Shown here: in pieces, positions 27,471 to 36,844 of the stretch
Position numbering within the stretch: the first letter of the stretch is position 1
How the letters are laid out: the number at the start of each line of letters is the position of its first letter
Origin: Burkholderia cepacia
GTDB taxonomy: Bacteria; Pseudomonadota; Gammaproteobacteria; Burkholderiales; Burkholderiaceae
DNA: 64,000 bases
Direction: 5' to 3'
Assembly: GCF_001039005.1 (NCBI RefSeq)
Contig: NZ_LDWR01000027.1
Coordinates: forward strand, 48,984-112,983
Program-made: the position numbers and the translations under genes
The notes under the pieces: model-generated
The model's input: the letters and a program-made list of their open reading frames with translations, nothing else
What the model was told of the DNA's origin: nothing
Databases searched by the model: none

Positions 27471-29027
27471 TCAATCGATCTCTTTTTGCCATGCTGCGAA
27501 GAGGCCGCCGACGAGCGCCACGCCCGCCAGGAAGTAAAAGCCGTCGAGCGACGCCAGGAACGATGCCTGTTGCGCGACCATGCGGGCGATGGCGGCAATC
27601 GCGAGGCCGTGCGCCTCGTTCAGCGCGTGGCCGGCCGCCGCATAGCTGCGCGTCAGCGTGTCGACGGTCTGCTGGAACAGCGGGTCGAACACGTTCGCGC
27701 GCTCGACCAGTCGCGTCTGGTGCACGGCCACGCGATGCTGCTCGACGATGATCACCGACGACGTCGCGAACGAGATCGTCAGTTGCCGCACGATGTTCTT
27801 CAGCCGGTAGCCGTGCGTGTATTCGTCGATCGCGAAGATCCGGAACGTCAGGTTGGCGACCGGCAGCACGATGAAGAGCAGCAGCAGGCCGCGCAGCAGC
27901 AGCGGGACGATCAGCGCGGCTTCGCCGACCTGCGGCGTCATCCGCGTCATCCACAGCGCGGCCGTGACCGCGATCGCGAACCCCGGCACCACGAACCACT
28001 TCTTGTGCGTGACGAATTTCGCGTAGCGCAGGTACGCGAACAGCGCGGTGGCCGAAATCAGCGACATCGTGCCCACCAGCCGCCCGGCGTTCTCGACCGG
28101 ATAACCGAGCCCGCCTTCGAGAAACCGCGATGTCAGGTAACTGAAACCCGTCGTCTCGTAGTAATAGAACATGTAGAGCAGCAGCCCGACCTGGAACGTT
28201 CGCTCGCGGAACGCGTGCAACCGCACGAGCGGCGTCGGGTGATTCCATTGGTGATACGCGAACCACGCGAGCGCGCCGAGCCCCGCGATCGTCAGCAGGA
28301 TCAGCATCGGCGATCCACTGTAGAGCTGGTAATGCACCTGCTGCAGCACGATCTGCAGCGCGCCTTGCGCGAGCGCGAACACGACATACGGCCAGAAGTG
28401 TCCGGAGCCGCGTTCGTCGTCGGGGGTTCTGCCCGAATCGGGCAGCGTGAGCAGCGCGAGGATCGCGAACGCGATGCCGGCCGGCGCCGTGCACGCAAAC
28501 AGCGCGCGCCACGTCGAATGCGCGACGAGCAGCCCGCCGACGATCGGCGCGAGCGCGCTGCCGAGCAGGATCATGATCAGAAACGCGCGCGTCGCGGGCG
28601 GCCGTTCCTGCGGCTTGAAACTGATCTGGATCAGGATCCGGCATGCGCCCATCATCGGGCCGATGAAATAACCCTGGAAACCGCGCGCGAACGCGAGTTC
28701 GAGCGACGTATCGGCGAGCGCGGCCGCGATCGCGCCGAACGAGAACATCAGCATGCAGCCGGCGACGTAGCGGCGATGTCCGAGCCGGTCGACCCACCAT
28801 TGCTGCTGCAGGATGCCGAGCACGGCCGTGACCGCGTACGCGCTCGACGACCACACGAGTTCGTCGGGCGACGCGTTGATGCCGCCCGCGATGTAGCTCG
28901 CGAAGAACGAGAAGACCGCGTTGTCGAAGTAGTCGATGCCGGTGACGAGCGCAAGCGCCCACGGGAACAAATCCGCGCGCAGGTTCGCGCGGCTCCACAG
29001 CGGCGAACGACCGGGCATTGCATTCAT
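27471..29027 (-). CDS. MFS transporter, DHA2-like drug efflux permease
   Basis: A 518-residue inner-membrane protein with about fourteen hydrophobic segments, the DHA2 (EmrB-like) arrangement. The loop 2-3 motif appears as WWVDRLGHRRYVAGCM. The region around residues 415-490 (HRVAVHQTRLVERANVFDP) resembles the large periplasmic loop of EmrB. The gene overlaps the preceding MerR-type regulator by 4 bp (ATGA), which suggests that regulator controls it in response to an effector or substrate. Substrate unknown. Confidence 0.82.
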   Translation of the reverse strand: MNAMPGRSPLWSRANLRADLFPWALALVTGIDYFDNAVFSFFASYIAGGINASPDELVWSSSAYAVTAVLGILQQQWWVDRLGHRRYVAGCMLMFSFGAIAAALADTSLELAFARGFQGYFIGPMMGACRILIQISFKPQERPPATRAFLIMILLGSALAPIVGGLLVAHSTWRALFACTAPAGIAFAILALLTLPDSGRTPDDERGSGHFWPYVVFALAQGALQIVLQQVHYQLYSGSPMLILLTIAGLGALAWFAYHQWNHPTPLVRLHAFRERTFQVGLLLYMFYYYETTGFSYLTSRFLEGGLGYPVENAGRLVGTMSLISATALFAYLRYAKFVTHKKWFVVPGFAIAVTAALWMTRMTPQVGEAALIVPLLLRGLLLLFIVLPVANLTFRIFAIDEYTHGYRLKNIVRQLTISFATSSVIIVEQHRVAVHQTRLVERANVFDPLFQQTVDTLTRSYAAAGHALNEAHGLAIAAIARMVAQQASFLASLDGFYFLAGVALVGGLFAAWQKEID

Positions 29028-29524
29028 TCGCGATCCTTGCGCGCGCGCCGCGTTCCGGCTTCGGCCTGCCGCTGTGCGATCAGCGCATCGGGGTTTTCGC
29101 CGGCGAGACGCCGCTCGACGTAGTCGATGTCGTGCTGCAGTTCCTTGCGCAGCGCGACGGCTTCCTTCAGTTCGCGCTGAACGGCCGCGATCCGCCGGTC
29201 GAGCGTGCCGATCTGCTCAGCGAGGCCGGTGCGGATGTCGCGCAGCGACGCGTCCGAGTAACGGCGTCGTCCGTCGCCCGTTTCCTCGAGCGGGCGCTTC
29301 AGCATTTCGGTGATGCCGTGCAACGAGAAGCCGAGCGCGCGCAGCCGCAGGATGCGCGCGAAGCGCTCGAGATCGGCTTCGTCGTAGAGGCGGTAGCGGC
29401 CTTCGCTGCGCGACGGCGTGACGAGCCCGCGCTCTTCGTAATACTTCAGCGTGCGCGGCGTGACGCCGAGCCGCGACGCGGCGTCGCTCACGGTCAGCAG
29501 CGGGGTGGAGGTGTCGTTGGGCAT
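29024..29524 (-). CDS. MerR family transcriptional regulator
   Basis: A 166-residue regulator with an N-terminal MerR winged helix (LLTVSDAASRLGVTPRTLKYYEERGLVTPSRSEGRYRLYD) and a long coiled-coil dimerisation helix (residues about 85-150, GLAEQIGTLDRRIAAVQRELKE). No cysteine is present, so it is not a metal or redox sensor of the classical MerR type. It is coupled by a 4-bp overlap to the MFS gene, its likely target together with its own promoter. Confidence 0.88.
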   Translation of the reverse strand: MPNDTSTPLLTVSDAASRLGVTPRTLKYYEERGLVTPSRSEGRYRLYDEADLERFARILRLRALGFSLHGITEMLKRPLEETGDGRRRYSDASLRDIRTGLAEQIGTLDRRIAAVQRELKEAVALRKELQHDIDYVERRLAGENPDALIAQRQAEAGTRRARKDRE

Positions 29525-29600
29525 CGGGAGGCGGGGGATTCGGTCGGGGCGATGACGCGATTATAGATCAACCCGTACGTTCACGTTCAGGTTGGGATCG

Positions 29601-29636
29601 AAAAACGGCCGCCGGCAAGATACGCGGGCGGCCGTT
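29601..29636 (-). terminator. Rho-independent terminator of rho
   Basis: On the minus strand AACGGCCGCC and GGCGGCCGTT arms with a 13-base loop are followed by five T. It lies 20 bp beyond the rho stop. Confidence 0.85.
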
Positions 29637-29655
29637 CGTTGCGGAGCGGGGGCGA

Positions 29656-30918
29656 TCAGCCGCCGCGGCGCATCAGGTCGAAGAACTCGGAGTTGCTCTT
29701 CGTCTGGCGAATCTTGTCGAGCAGGAATTCCATTGCCTCGACTTCATCCATGTCGTGGATGAACTTGCGCAGCACCCAGATCTTCTGAAGGATCTCGGGT
29801 TTGATCAGCATTTCCTCGCGACGCGTGCCCGACTTGTTCAGGTTGATCGACGGATACACGCGCTTTTCCGCGAGGCGGCGCTCGAGGTGCACTTCCATGT
29901 TGCCGGTGCCCTTGAACTCTTCATAGATCACGTCGTCCATGCGGCTGCCGGTTTCGATCAGCGCGGTGCCGATGATCGTCAGCGAACCGCCTTCCTCGAT
30001 GTTGCGCGCCGCGCCGAAGAAGCGCTTCGGACGCTGCAGCGCATTCGCGTCGACACCACCCGTCAGCACCTTACCCGATGCCGGGATCACGGTGTTGTAA
30101 GCGCGTGCGAGACGCGTGATCGAGTCGAGCAGGATCACGACATCGTGCTTCATTTCGACGAGGCGCTTGGCCTTCTCGATCACCATTTCGGCGACCTGGA
30201 CGTGACGCGTGGCCGGTTCGTCGAACGTCGATGCGATCACTTCGCCGGCGACCGAGCGCTGCATTTCGGTCACTTCTTCAGGGCGTTCGTCGATCAGCAG
30301 CACGAACAGGATCACGTCCGGGTGGTTCTGCTTGATCGCGTGCGCGATGTGCTGGAGCATCACGGTCTTGCCCGACTTCGGCGACGCGACGAGCAGGCCG
30401 CGCTGGCCCTTGCCGATCGGCGCGATCATGTCGATGATGCGGCCCGTGACGTTCTCTTCGCCGCGCATTTCGCGTTCAAGCGACAGCGGCTTGTTCGGGT
30501 GCAGCGGCGTGAGGTTCTCGAACATGATCTTGTGTTTCGAGGCCTCGGGCGGCTGCCCGTTGACTTTGTCGACCTTCACCAGCGCGAAGTAGCGCTCGCC
30601 GTCCTTCGGCGTGCGGACTTCACCTTCGATGGTGTCGCCGGTGTGCAGGTTGAAGCGGCGGATCTGCGACGGGCTGATATAGATGTCGTCGGTGCTCGCG
30701 AGGTACGACATTTCCGGCGAGCGGAGGAAGCCGAAGCCGTCCGGCAGCACTTCGAGCGTACCGTCGCCGAAGATCGTCTCTCCCGTCTTGGCGCGCTTTT
30801 TGAGAATGGCGAACATCAACTCCTGCTTGCGCAGGCGGTTCGCGTTTTCGATCTCGAGGCCATTGGCCATTTCGATCAGTTCGGAGACGTGCAGAGACTT
30901 GAGCTCGGATAAATGCAT
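29656..30918 (-). CDS. rho: Transcription termination factor Rho
   Basis: A 420-residue hexameric RNA-dependent ATPase/helicase. The N-terminal domain ([19 protein letters not shown], then the cold-shock-like RNA-binding fold with [15 protein letters not shown]) is followed by the P-loop [12 protein letters not shown] near residue 175-186, the Q-loop/R-loop region and Walker [16 protein letters not shown]. Length equals that of the E. coli protein (419). The leader is unusual (see the entry at 30919-31027). In many betaproteobacteria trxA and rho lie next to each other as here. Confidence 0.97.
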   Translation of the reverse strand: MHLSELKSLHVSELIEMANGLEIENANRLRKQELMFAILKKRAKTGETIFGDGTLEVLPDGFGFLRSPEMSYLASTDDIYISPSQIRRFNLHTGDTIEGEVRTPKDGERYFALVKVDKVNGQPPEASKHKIMFENLTPLHPNKPLSLEREMRGEENVTGRIIDMIAPIGKGQRGLLVASPKSGKTVMLQHIAHAIKQNHPDVILFVLLIDERPEEVTEMQRSVAGEVIASTFDEPATRHVQVAEMVIEKAKRLVEMKHDVVILLDSITRLARAYNTVIPASGKVLTGGVDANALQRPKRFFGAARNIEEGGSLTIIGTALIETGSRMDDVIYEEFKGTGNMEVHLERRLAEKRVYPSINLNKSGTRREEMLIKPEILQKIWVLRKFIHDMDEVEAMEFLLDKIRQTKSNSEFFDLMRRGG

Positions 30919-31027
30919 ACGGAGAACCCGCCAGGGAGGAGAAGCGACGAAAGAAATAAAGGGAGGAGGGCGAGCGGAAGCGCTCAGAGACTTAAATGCG
31001 TCTTGTAGACGTTTTTTAATTCTAGCA
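30919..31027 (-). promoter_or_regulatory. Promoter and C-rich leader of rho
   Basis: An extended -10 (TGCTAGAAT on the minus strand, 31019-31027) implies a start near 31012 and a leader of about 93 nt. It begins with a small CGTCT/AGACG hairpin. About 49 nt of it, roughly 30929-30977, are half C with only about five G and one A, the composition expected of a rut site. E. coli rho is autoregulated by Rho-dependent termination in its leader; the same here is inference. Confidence 0.5.
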
Positions 31028-31069
31028 TAGGCCGATTCGCGCTTGAGCGGCCGATCGGCGGCTTGACGA

Positions 31070-31099
31070 CGGACGTGTTGCCGGCTGACAACACGTCCG
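31070..31099 (-). terminator. Hairpin downstream of trxA
   Basis: A perfect 11-bp inverted repeat CGGACGTGTTG/CAACACGTCCG with an 8-base loop, 14 bp after the trxA stop. No T run follows on the minus strand, so read-through into rho is likely and the hairpin may mainly protect the trxA mRNA 3' end. Confidence 0.5.
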
Positions 31100-31113
31100 C
31101 GGAACTGCCGGTA

Positions 31114-31440
31114 TTACAGGTGGCTGTCCAGGAATGCGGTGAGCTGCGACTTCGACAGCGCGCCGACCTTCTGCGCGGCGGCCGCGCCGTTCTTGAACAG
31201 GATCAGCGTCGGGATGCCGCGCACGCCGAACTTCGCGGGCGTTGCCTGGTTGTCATCGACGTTGATCTTCGCGATCTGCAGCTTGTCGCCGTAGTCCTTC
31301 GCGACTTCGTCGAGGATCGGGGCGATCATCTTGCACGGGCCGCACCATTCGGCCCAGAAATCGACGAGCACGGGCTTGTCGGACTTGACGACGTCCTGTT
31401 CGAACGATGCGTCGCTGATGTGTTTGATCTGTTCGCTCAT
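31114..31440 (-). CDS. trxA: Thioredoxin 1
   Basis: A 108-residue cytosolic protein disulphide reductant. The active site WCGPCK places the redox pair at C33 and C36; the cis-proline is in RGIPTLILF. Length and sequence match E. coli TrxA closely. It supplies electrons to ribonucleotide reductase, PAPS reductase and peroxiredoxins such as the Bcp encoded at 2028-2489. AGAGGT precedes the ATG. Confidence 0.97.
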   Translation of the reverse strand: MSEQIKHISDASFEQDVVKSDKPVLVDFWAEWCGPCKMIAPILDEVAKDYGDKLQIAKINVDDNQATPAKFGVRGIPTLILFKNGAAAAQKVGALSKSQLTAFLDSHL

Positions 31441-31827
31441 TGGGTCAATACCTCTTACGGTTCGGGGACTGCCTGCTTGCGCGTTGCGGCGTACCGGCCT
31501 CCGTAGGCTGCCGGCCGCCGTGGCAGGTAGCTCCGCTCTCCGGACGGGAGGGGCGTAAGCGCTGCATGCCGCGGCTCGCGGGTCGTTCGGGCGTCATATT
31601 AGCCTAAATTGCTATCTGCTGCGGGCGGCGATAGTAGCCGCTACGCGAGTAGGGGTACGACGCGACGTTCGACCGTTGTGCCCTGCAGGTGGAGGCCGGC
31701 TCGCAAATTACAAGGGGGCGGGTACGCATGCGATTCGCACGGCCTTACGCGCGCCGGTTTTGCCCGGCCTTTCGCATTGATGCGAACAAACGGTCGCATT
31801 CATCCGGAAGCGGTGATAGAATATGCC
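31441..31827. other. Intergenic region trxA/ffs (387 bp)
   Basis: No gene is recognised on either strand. It holds the trxA leader and promoter (an AT-rich GCTAATATGACG on the minus strand near 31594-31605 is the best -10 candidate) and the ffs promoter at its right end. Short dyads such as CGCAT/ATGCG (31783-31794) are present; I see no tRNA or regulatory RNA fold. Confidence 0.5.
31814..31822 (+). promoter_or_regulatory. Extended -10 promoter of ffs
   Basis: TGATAGAAT, an extended -10 (TGn plus TAGAAT), ends six to seven bases before the paired 5' end of the 4.5S RNA. No good -35 is visible. Confidence 0.6.
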
Positions 31828-31927
31828 GTGACGGGCCTCCTCGCATGGTGGGGCGGTGAACCTGGTCAGGTCGGGAACGAAGCAGCCACAATCGTTTTCC
31901 GCCAGTGCCGAGGGTCGGGCTCGTCAC
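31828..31927 (+). ncRNA. ffs: 4.5S signal recognition particle RNA (small bacterial SRP RNA)
   Basis: About 100 nt. The conserved SRP core GGTCAGGTCGGGAACGAAGC, with a GGAA tetraloop and the following AGCC, is the Ffh-binding domain (helix 8). The ends pair (GTGACG at 31828-31833 with CGTCAC at 31922-31927), and GGGCCTCCTCGCATGG pairs loosely with the 3' side GCCGAGGGTCGGGCTC to form the long hairpin. With Ffh it targets nascent membrane proteins to FtsY. Position just upstream of dnaX is conserved in many proteobacteria. Exact mature ends are uncertain by a few bases. Confidence 0.93.
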
Positions 31928-32040
31928 CTTCCTTCTCGCCCCGTTCGCCGGGCGATTTTCATTTCTGCGCCACACTCCGTTTTACCTGCACTTTGCCCGA
32001 CTTCCGCACTGTTTCGCGTGTCGGCGCGACGCAACGTTAC

Positions 32041-32049
32041 TGATACAAT
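32041..32049 (+). promoter_or_regulatory. Extended -10 promoter of dnaX
   Basis: TGATACAAT ends six bases before the dnaX ATG, so transcription should begin at or within a base or two of the start codon. There is no purine-rich Shine-Dalgarno between. Confidence 0.55.
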
Positions 32050-32055
32050 TTCCCG

Positions 32056-34428
32056 ATGACCTATCAAGTTCTCGCACGCAAGTGGCGTCCGAAGGATTTC
32101 GCTTCGCTCGTCGGCCAGGAGCACGTTGTCAGGGCGCTCACGCACGCGCTCGACGGCGGGCGTCTCCATCACGCCTATCTGTTTACCGGAACCCGCGGTG
32201 TCGGCAAGACGACGCTGTCGCGGATCTTCGCGAAGGCACTCAATTGTGAAACCGGCGTCACGTCGCAGCCGTGCGGCGTGTGCCGTGCCTGTCGCGAGAT
32301 CGACGAGGGCCGTTTCGTCGATTACGTCGAAATGGACGCCGCGAGCAACCGCGGCGTCGACGAGATGGCCGCGCTGCTCGAGCGCGCGGTGTACGCGCCC
32401 GTCGATGCGCGCTTCAAGGTCTACATGATCGACGAAGTGCACATGCTGACGAATCACGCGTTCAACGCGATGCTGAAGACGCTCGAAGAGCCACCGCCGC
32501 ACGTCAAGTTCATCCTCGCGACGACCGATCCGCAGAAAATTCCCGTCACCGTGCTGTCGCGCTGCCTGCAGTTCAACCTGAAGCAGATGCCGGCCGGGCA
32601 CATCGTGTCGCATCTCGAGCGGATCCTCGGCGAAGAGCAGATCAGTTTCGAGCAGCAGGCGCTGCGACTGCTCGCACGCGCCGCGCAGGGCAGCATGCGC
32701 GATGCGCTGTCCCTCACCGATCAGGCGATCGCCTATTCGGCGAACGAGGTGACCGAGTCGGCCGTGTCGGGCATGCTCGGCGCGCTCGACCAGACTTACA
32801 TGGTGCGCCTGCTCGACGCGCTCGCGGCCGGCAGCGGCCCGGAAATCCTCGCGATTGCCGACGAGATGTCGCTGCGCAGCCTGTCGTTCTCGACCGCGCT
32901 GCAGGATCTCGCGAGCCTGCTGCACCGGATCGCCTGGGCGCAGTTTGCGCCGGGCTCGGTGCTCGACGAATGGCCGGAAGCGACCGACTTGCGCCGCTTC
33001 GCGGAGACGCTGAGCCCCGAACAGGTTCAGCTGTTCTATCAGATCGCGACGGTCGGGCGCGCGGAGCTCGGCCTTGCGCCGGACGAGTACGCCGGTTTCA
33101 CGATGACGCTGTTGCGGATGCTCGCATTCGAGCCGGCCGTTGCCGCCGACAGTGCACCGGGCGGCCAGCCGTCCGTGCCGCGTGCCGTGCCGGGCCCGCG
33201 CGCTGCCGCGGCATCGGCCGCTGCGGCGAAGCCGGTATCGGCTGCACCCGCTGAAGCAGTGCGTGCGCAGGCTGCCGCACCGGCTGCAACCGTTGCGCCG
33301 GTTGCGCGTTCAGCGCCGGCGCAGTCCGGCGATGCATCAGCCCAGTCGGCCATGAAGCCGGCTGCCGTTCGGGCGTCTGCGCCGGCTGCAGTTGATGCGC
33401 AGGTTATCGAAACGACGCAGCCGGAAGCGGATGTGGCGCCGCAAGCGGCGCCGGCCGGCGATATGCCGGCGCCTGCCCGCAAGGAATCGGAATCCGAGCC
33501 GCCTGCCGCCGCCGTTGCCGTTGCGCAGCGAAACGACGAACCGGCTGCGCCTGCCGCACCGGCGCCGCGCGCTGTGCCGCCCGAGCCGGCCGCGCGTCCG
33601 ACCGCGCGCGCAGGCGGTGCCGCCGCCGCGCTCGACGTGCTGCGTAATGCAGGGATGCGCGTGTCGTCCGATCGCGGGCGCGCAGGCGCTGCGCCCAAAC
33701 CGGCGGCCCCGCCGGCCGCCGAGAAGCCGGCCGCGCCGCGTCCTGCCGTCCAGGTGCCGACGCCGCGCGCTGCCGCCCGTGCGCCGCAGGCGGCCGATTC
33801 GCGTCAGGCCTCGCCGCCGTGGGAAGACATCCCGCCGGACGACTACGTGCCGCTCAGCGCCGACGAGATGTTCGGCGGCCCGCCCGACGATGGCTTCGTA
33901 CCCGTGTTCGACAGCGGTCCCGACGATGTGCGCGTGACGCCGAATCCGGTGGAGGCTCGTCCGTCCGCGCCGGTCGACACGCGACCGTTGCCGCCCGCGA
34001 TCGCGCTCGATCCGGTCGGCTTCGACGGCGACTGGCCCGCGCTGGCCGCGCGGCTGCCGCTCAAGGGCGTCGCGTACCAGCTCGCGTTCAACAGCGAACT
34101 GACAGCCGTCGATGCGACGACATTGAAACTTTCCGTGCCGGTGCCGCAGTATGCGGACGCCGCACAGGTGGCGAAGCTGAAGGCCGCGCTGGCCGACGCG
34201 CTCGGCAAGCCGGTCGAGGTGGTCGTCGAGGTCGGGCCCGCACGGCGTACCGCGGCGGCGCTCGATGCGGCCGCGCGCGCGGCACGCCAGCGCGAGGCCG
34301 AGCAGGAGATTCACGGCGATCCGTTCGTCCAGCAGCTCGTGCGCGACTTCGGTGCGCGCGTCGTCGAGGGTTCGGTGCGTCCGCTCGCCGATTCGGCGTC
34401 GGATGGTCCGCCGCCGACGCTGCATTGA
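32056..34428 (+). CDS. dnaX: DNA polymerase III subunits gamma and tau
   Basis: A 790-residue clamp-loader ATPase. The AAA+ module starts at YQVLARKWRPKDFASLVGQEHVV, with Walker A TGTRGVGKTTLSR near residue 45, the zinc module CGVCRACREID, and Walker B MIDEVHMLTNHAFNAMLK. Domain III ends near residue 365. A long Ala/Pro-rich linker (about 370-610) follows, then the C-terminal tau region (about 650-790) that binds the polymerase alpha subunit and DnaB. No obvious A-AAA-AAG slippery heptamer was noticed, so a shorter gamma form, if made, would arise otherwise. The ATG probably begins a leaderless mRNA. Confidence 0.96.
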   Translation: MTYQVLARKWRPKDFASLVGQEHVVRALTHALDGGRLHHAYLFTGTRGVGKTTLSRIFAKALNCETGVTSQPCGVCRACREIDEGRFVDYVEMDAASNRGVDEMAALLERAVYAPVDARFKVYMIDEVHMLTNHAFNAMLKTLEEPPPHVKFILATTDPQKIPVTVLSRCLQFNLKQMPAGHIVSHLERILGEEQISFEQQALRLLARAAQGSMRDALSLTDQAIAYSANEVTESAVSGMLGALDQTYMVRLLDALAAGSGPEILAIADEMSLRSLSFSTALQDLASLLHRIAWAQFAPGSVLDEWPEATDLRRFAETLSPEQVQLFYQIATVGRAELGLAPDEYAGFTMTLLRMLAFEPAVAADSAPGGQPSVPRAVPGPRAAAASAAAAKPVSAAPAEAVRAQAAAPAATVAPVARSAPAQSGDASAQSAMKPAAVRASAPAAVDAQVIETTQPEADVAPQAAPAGDMPAPARKESESEPPAAAVAVAQRNDEPAAPAAPAPRAVPPEPAARPTARAGGAAAALDVLRNAGMRVSSDRGRAGAAPKPAAPPAAEKPAAPRPAVQVPTPRAAARAPQAADSRQASPPWEDIPPDDYVPLSADEMFGGPPDDGFVPVFDSGPDDVRVTPNPVEARPSAPVDTRPLPPAIALDPVGFDGDWPALAARLPLKGVAYQLAFNSELTAVDATTLKLSVPVPQYADAAQVAKLKAALADALGKPVEVVVEVGPARRTAAALDAAARAARQREAEQEIHGDPFVQQLVRDFGARVVEGSVRPLADSASDGPPPTLH

Positions 34429-34470
34429 ACTGACCGCGCCCCGACAGGCACAATCACGCCCACACATTGG

Positions 34471-34495
34471 CCGGCACGCGCCGCGTGCCGGTTTT
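34471..34495 (+). terminator. Terminator or attenuator between dnaX and ybaB
   Basis: CCGGCACGC/GCGTGCCGG with a three-base loop followed by TTTT, 43 bp after the dnaX stop and 26 bp before the ybaB start. Partial termination would lower ybaB-recR expression relative to dnaX. Confidence 0.7.
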
Positions 34496-34520
34496 CACAC
34501 GATCAAGAAGGAGTATTCCC

Positions 34521-34847
34521 ATGTTGAAAGGCAACCTCGCCGGACTGATGAAGCAAGCGCAGCAAATGCAGGAAAACATGAAGAAGATGCAGGAGCAGCT
34601 TGCGCTGATCGAAGTCGAAGGCCAGTCGGGTGCCGGCCTCGTCAAGGTGACGATGACGTGCCGCAACGAAGTGCGTCGCGTGTCGATCGATCCGAGCCTG
34701 CTCGCGGACGACAAGGACATGCTCGAGGATCTCGTCGCGGCTGCGTTCAACGACGCCGTGCGCAAGGCCGAAGCGACGTCGCAGGAAAAGATGAGCGGCA
34801 TGACGTCGGGTCTGCCGTTGCCCCCGGGCTTCAAGCTGCCGTTCTGA
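34521..34847 (+). CDS. ybaB: YbaB/EbfC family nucleoid-associated protein
   Basis: A 108-residue dimeric DNA-binding protein found next to dnaX and recR in many bacteria, as here. The N-terminal helix [20 protein letters not shown] and the core [14 protein letters not shown] are diagnostic. The ATG at 34521 has AAGAAGGAG at good spacing; an upstream in-frame ATG lies in the terminator hairpin region and is not used. Its cellular role, nucleoid organisation or recombination, is not settled. Confidence 0.93.
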   Translation: MLKGNLAGLMKQAQQMQENMKKMQEQLALIEVEGQSGAGLVKVTMTCRNEVRRVSIDPSLLADDKDMLEDLVAAAFNDAVRKAEATSQEKMSGMTSGLPLPPGFKLPF

Positions 34848-34878
34848 GCGCAGCGTCCGTGCCACTTTTTGCCGCCGT

Positions 34879-35475
34879 ATGAAACAGCCGTCCGCCCTGT
34901 CCGCTCTCGTCGAAGCGTTGCGCGTGCTGCCCGGCGTCGGGCCGAAATCCGCGCAGCGCATGGCGGTTCACCTGATGCAGCACGATCGGGAGGGCGCGGA
35001 GCGGCTCGGCCGGTCGCTGCTGTTCGCGACCGAGCACCTGCAGCACTGCGAGAAGTGCAACACCTTCACCGAAGCGCAGATCTGCGAGGTCTGCAGCGAC
35101 GAGGAACGTGATCCGACGCTGCTGTGCGTCGTCGAGACGCCTGCCGACCAGATCATGCTCGAGCAGACGATGACTTACCGCGGGCTGTATTTCGTGCTGA
35201 TGGGGCGGCTGAGCCCGCTCGACGGGATCGGCCCGAAGGAAATCCATTTCGACCGCCTCGTGCGACGCGCGTCCGACGGCATCGTCAAGGAAGTCGTGCT
35301 CGCGACCAACTTCACGAACGAGGGCGAAGCCACCGCGCACTACCTCGGCCAGACGCTGAAGGCACGCGGGCTCGCGGTCACCCGCCTCGCGCGCGGTGTG
35401 CCGGTGGGCGGCGAGCTCGAATACGTCGACGCGGGCACCATCGCCCGCGCGATGCTCGACCGCCGCACGATGTAA
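34879..35475 (+). CDS. recR: Recombination protein RecR
   Basis: A 198-residue recombination mediator that works with RecO and RecF to load RecA on gapped DNA. An N-terminal HhH ([19 protein letters not shown]) is followed by the four-cysteine zinc finger [16 protein letters not shown], a Toprim domain ([16 protein letters not shown]) and a C-terminal Walker-B-like segment. It follows ybaB by 31 bp in the conserved dnaX-ybaB-recR order. A GGCGCCGCCCGCGGGCGGCGCC-like 22-bp palindrome (35480-35501) follows the stop and may end the transcript. Confidence 0.96.
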   Translation: MKQPSALSALVEALRVLPGVGPKSAQRMAVHLMQHDREGAERLGRSLLFATEHLQHCEKCNTFTEAQICEVCSDEERDPTLLCVVETPADQIMLEQTMTYRGLYFVLMGRLSPLDGIGPKEIHFDRLVRRASDGIVKEVVLATNFTNEGEATAHYLGQTLKARGLAVTRLARGVPVGGELEYVDAGTIARAMLDRRTM

Positions 35476-35479
35476 GCCG

Positions 35480-35501
35480 GGCGCCGCCCGCGGGCGGCGC
35501 C
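35480..35501 (+). terminator. GC-only palindrome after recR
   Basis: A perfect 22-bp palindrome that begins four bases after the recR stop and is followed by GTTCCTC. It lacks a real T run, so termination efficiency is doubtful. Confidence 0.45.
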
Positions 35502-35523
35502 GTTCCTCATGCCAGGGAGACAC

Positions 35524-36729
35524 ATGAGCACCAGCCAGGGCCCGCTCGCGGGCGTCAAAGTGCTCGAATTCGGAACGCTGATCGCGGGGCCGTTCGCGTC
35601 GCGGCTGTTCGCCGAATTCGGCGCGGAAGTGATCAAGATCGAGGATCCGAACGGCGGCGACCCGCTGCGCAAGTGGCGCAAGCTCCACCCGGAGCAGGGC
35701 GGCACGTCGCTGTGGTGGTCCGTCCAGGCGCGCAACAAGAAATCGGTCACGCTCAACCTGAAATCCGATGCAGGCAAGGCGATCGCGCGGCAGCTCGCGG
35801 GCGAGGCCGACATCGTGATCGAGAATTTCCGTCCGGGCCTGCTCGAAAAGCTCGGGCTCGGCTACGACGTGCTGTCGGCCGACAACCCGGGCCTCGTGAT
35901 GGTGCGCCTGTCCGGCTACGGGCAGACGGGCCCGTACCGCGACCGGCCCGGCTTCGGCGCGATCGCCGAATCGATGGGCGGGCTGCGCCACATCACCGGA
36001 TATCCCGATCTGCCGCCGCCGCGCATCGGCATCTCGATCGGCGATTCGATCGCCGCGCTGCACGGCGTGATCGGTGCGCTGATGGCGCTCCATCACCGCA
36101 AGGTCAATGGCGGCGCGGGGCAGGTAGTCGACGTTGCACTGTATGAAGCCGTATTCAACATGATGGAAAGCGTGGTGCCCGAATACGGCGTGTACGGGAT
36201 GGTGCGCGAGCGCACCGGTGCGTCGCTGCCGGGCATCGTGCCGTCGAATACCTATGCGTGCCGCGACGGCAGCATCGTGATCGGCGGCAATAGCGACCCG
36301 ATCTTCAAGCGGTTGATGAAGGCGATCGAGCGCGACGACCTCGCCGACGATCCCGCGCTGGCGCGGAACGACGGACGCGTGCCGCGCACACAGGAGATCG
36401 ACGACGCGATCGCCGCGTGGCTCGCGCCGCGCACGATCGACGACGCGCTCGTCGTGCTCAATGCGGCCGACGTGCCGGCCGGGCATATCTACAGTGCCGC
36501 CGACATGTTCACTGATCCGCAGTTCGTTGCGCGGCAGATGATCCAGCGCTTCAAGCTGGCCGACGGCACCGATATTCCGCTGCCGAACATCACGCCGAAG
36601 CTGTCGGACACGCCGGGCGAAACGCGCTGGCTCGGGCCCGAGCTCGGCGAACATACGGACGAGGTGCTGCGCGGCCTCGGCTACGACGCGCAGGCGATTG
36701 CCGCACTGCGCGACGCGGGCGCGATCTGA
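35524..36729 (+). CDS. CaiB/BaiF family CoA-transferase
   Basis: A 401-residue class III CoA-transferase that would exchange CoA between carboxylic acids; the acids cannot be named from sequence. The N-terminal [54 protein letters not shown] and [13 protein letters not shown] are typical, with the likely catalytic aspartate D174 in the last motif. The ATG at 35524 follows GGGAGAC; a start five codons upstream is also possible. It lies between recR and surE but has no clear functional link to either. The C-terminal third ([21 protein letters not shown]) is standard for the family. Confidence 0.87.
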   Translation: MSTSQGPLAGVKVLEFGTLIAGPFASRLFAEFGAEVIKIEDPNGGDPLRKWRKLHPEQGGTSLWWSVQARNKKSVTLNLKSDAGKAIARQLAGEADIVIENFRPGLLEKLGLGYDVLSADNPGLVMVRLSGYGQTGPYRDRPGFGAIAESMGGLRHITGYPDLPPPRIGISIGDSIAALHGVIGALMALHHRKVNGGAGQVVDVALYEAVFNMMESVVPEYGVYGMVRERTGASLPGIVPSNTYACRDGSIVIGGNSDPIFKRLMKAIERDDLADDPALARNDGRVPRTQEIDDAIAAWLAPRTIDDALVVLNAADVPAGHIYSAADMFTDPQFVARQMIQRFKLADGTDIPLPNITPKLSDTPGETRWLGPELGEHTDEVLRGLGYDAQAIAALRDAGAI

Positions 36730-36737
36730 GCGCAGAA

Positions 36738-36760
36738 CGCCGCCGCGCAATGCGGCGGCG
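36738..36760 (+). terminator. Hairpin after the CoA-transferase gene
   Basis: CGCCGCCGC/GCGGCGGCG with a five-base loop, eight bases past the stop. No T run follows, so at most a weak or Rho-assisted terminator. Confidence 0.45.
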
Positions 36761-36832
36761 CACCGTGCGCGGATACGTGCGCCGTCCATCCGCGGCCGCC
36801 GGACTGTCGCTCTCGCGCCATCTTTCCTCGGT

Positions 36833-36838
36833 TACAAT
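36833..36838 (+). promoter_or_regulatory. -10 element of surE
   Basis: TACAAT six bases before the surE ATG; transcription would start at or next to the initiation codon. No Shine-Dalgarno is present in between and no clear -35 is seen. Confidence 0.45.
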
Positions 36839-36844
36839 CGCCGG

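Noticed and set aside
31614..31680. Possible tRNA in the trxA-ffs gap (several short GC stems and a GTAGCCGC segment)
   Set aside because: No cloverleaf, no T-loop GTTCRA consensus and no CCA-compatible acceptor stem.
32056..34428. Programmed frameshift in dnaX giving a gamma subunit
   Set aside because: No A-AAA-AAG heptamer with following hairpin was noticed near the domain III end; GC-rich codons dominate there.
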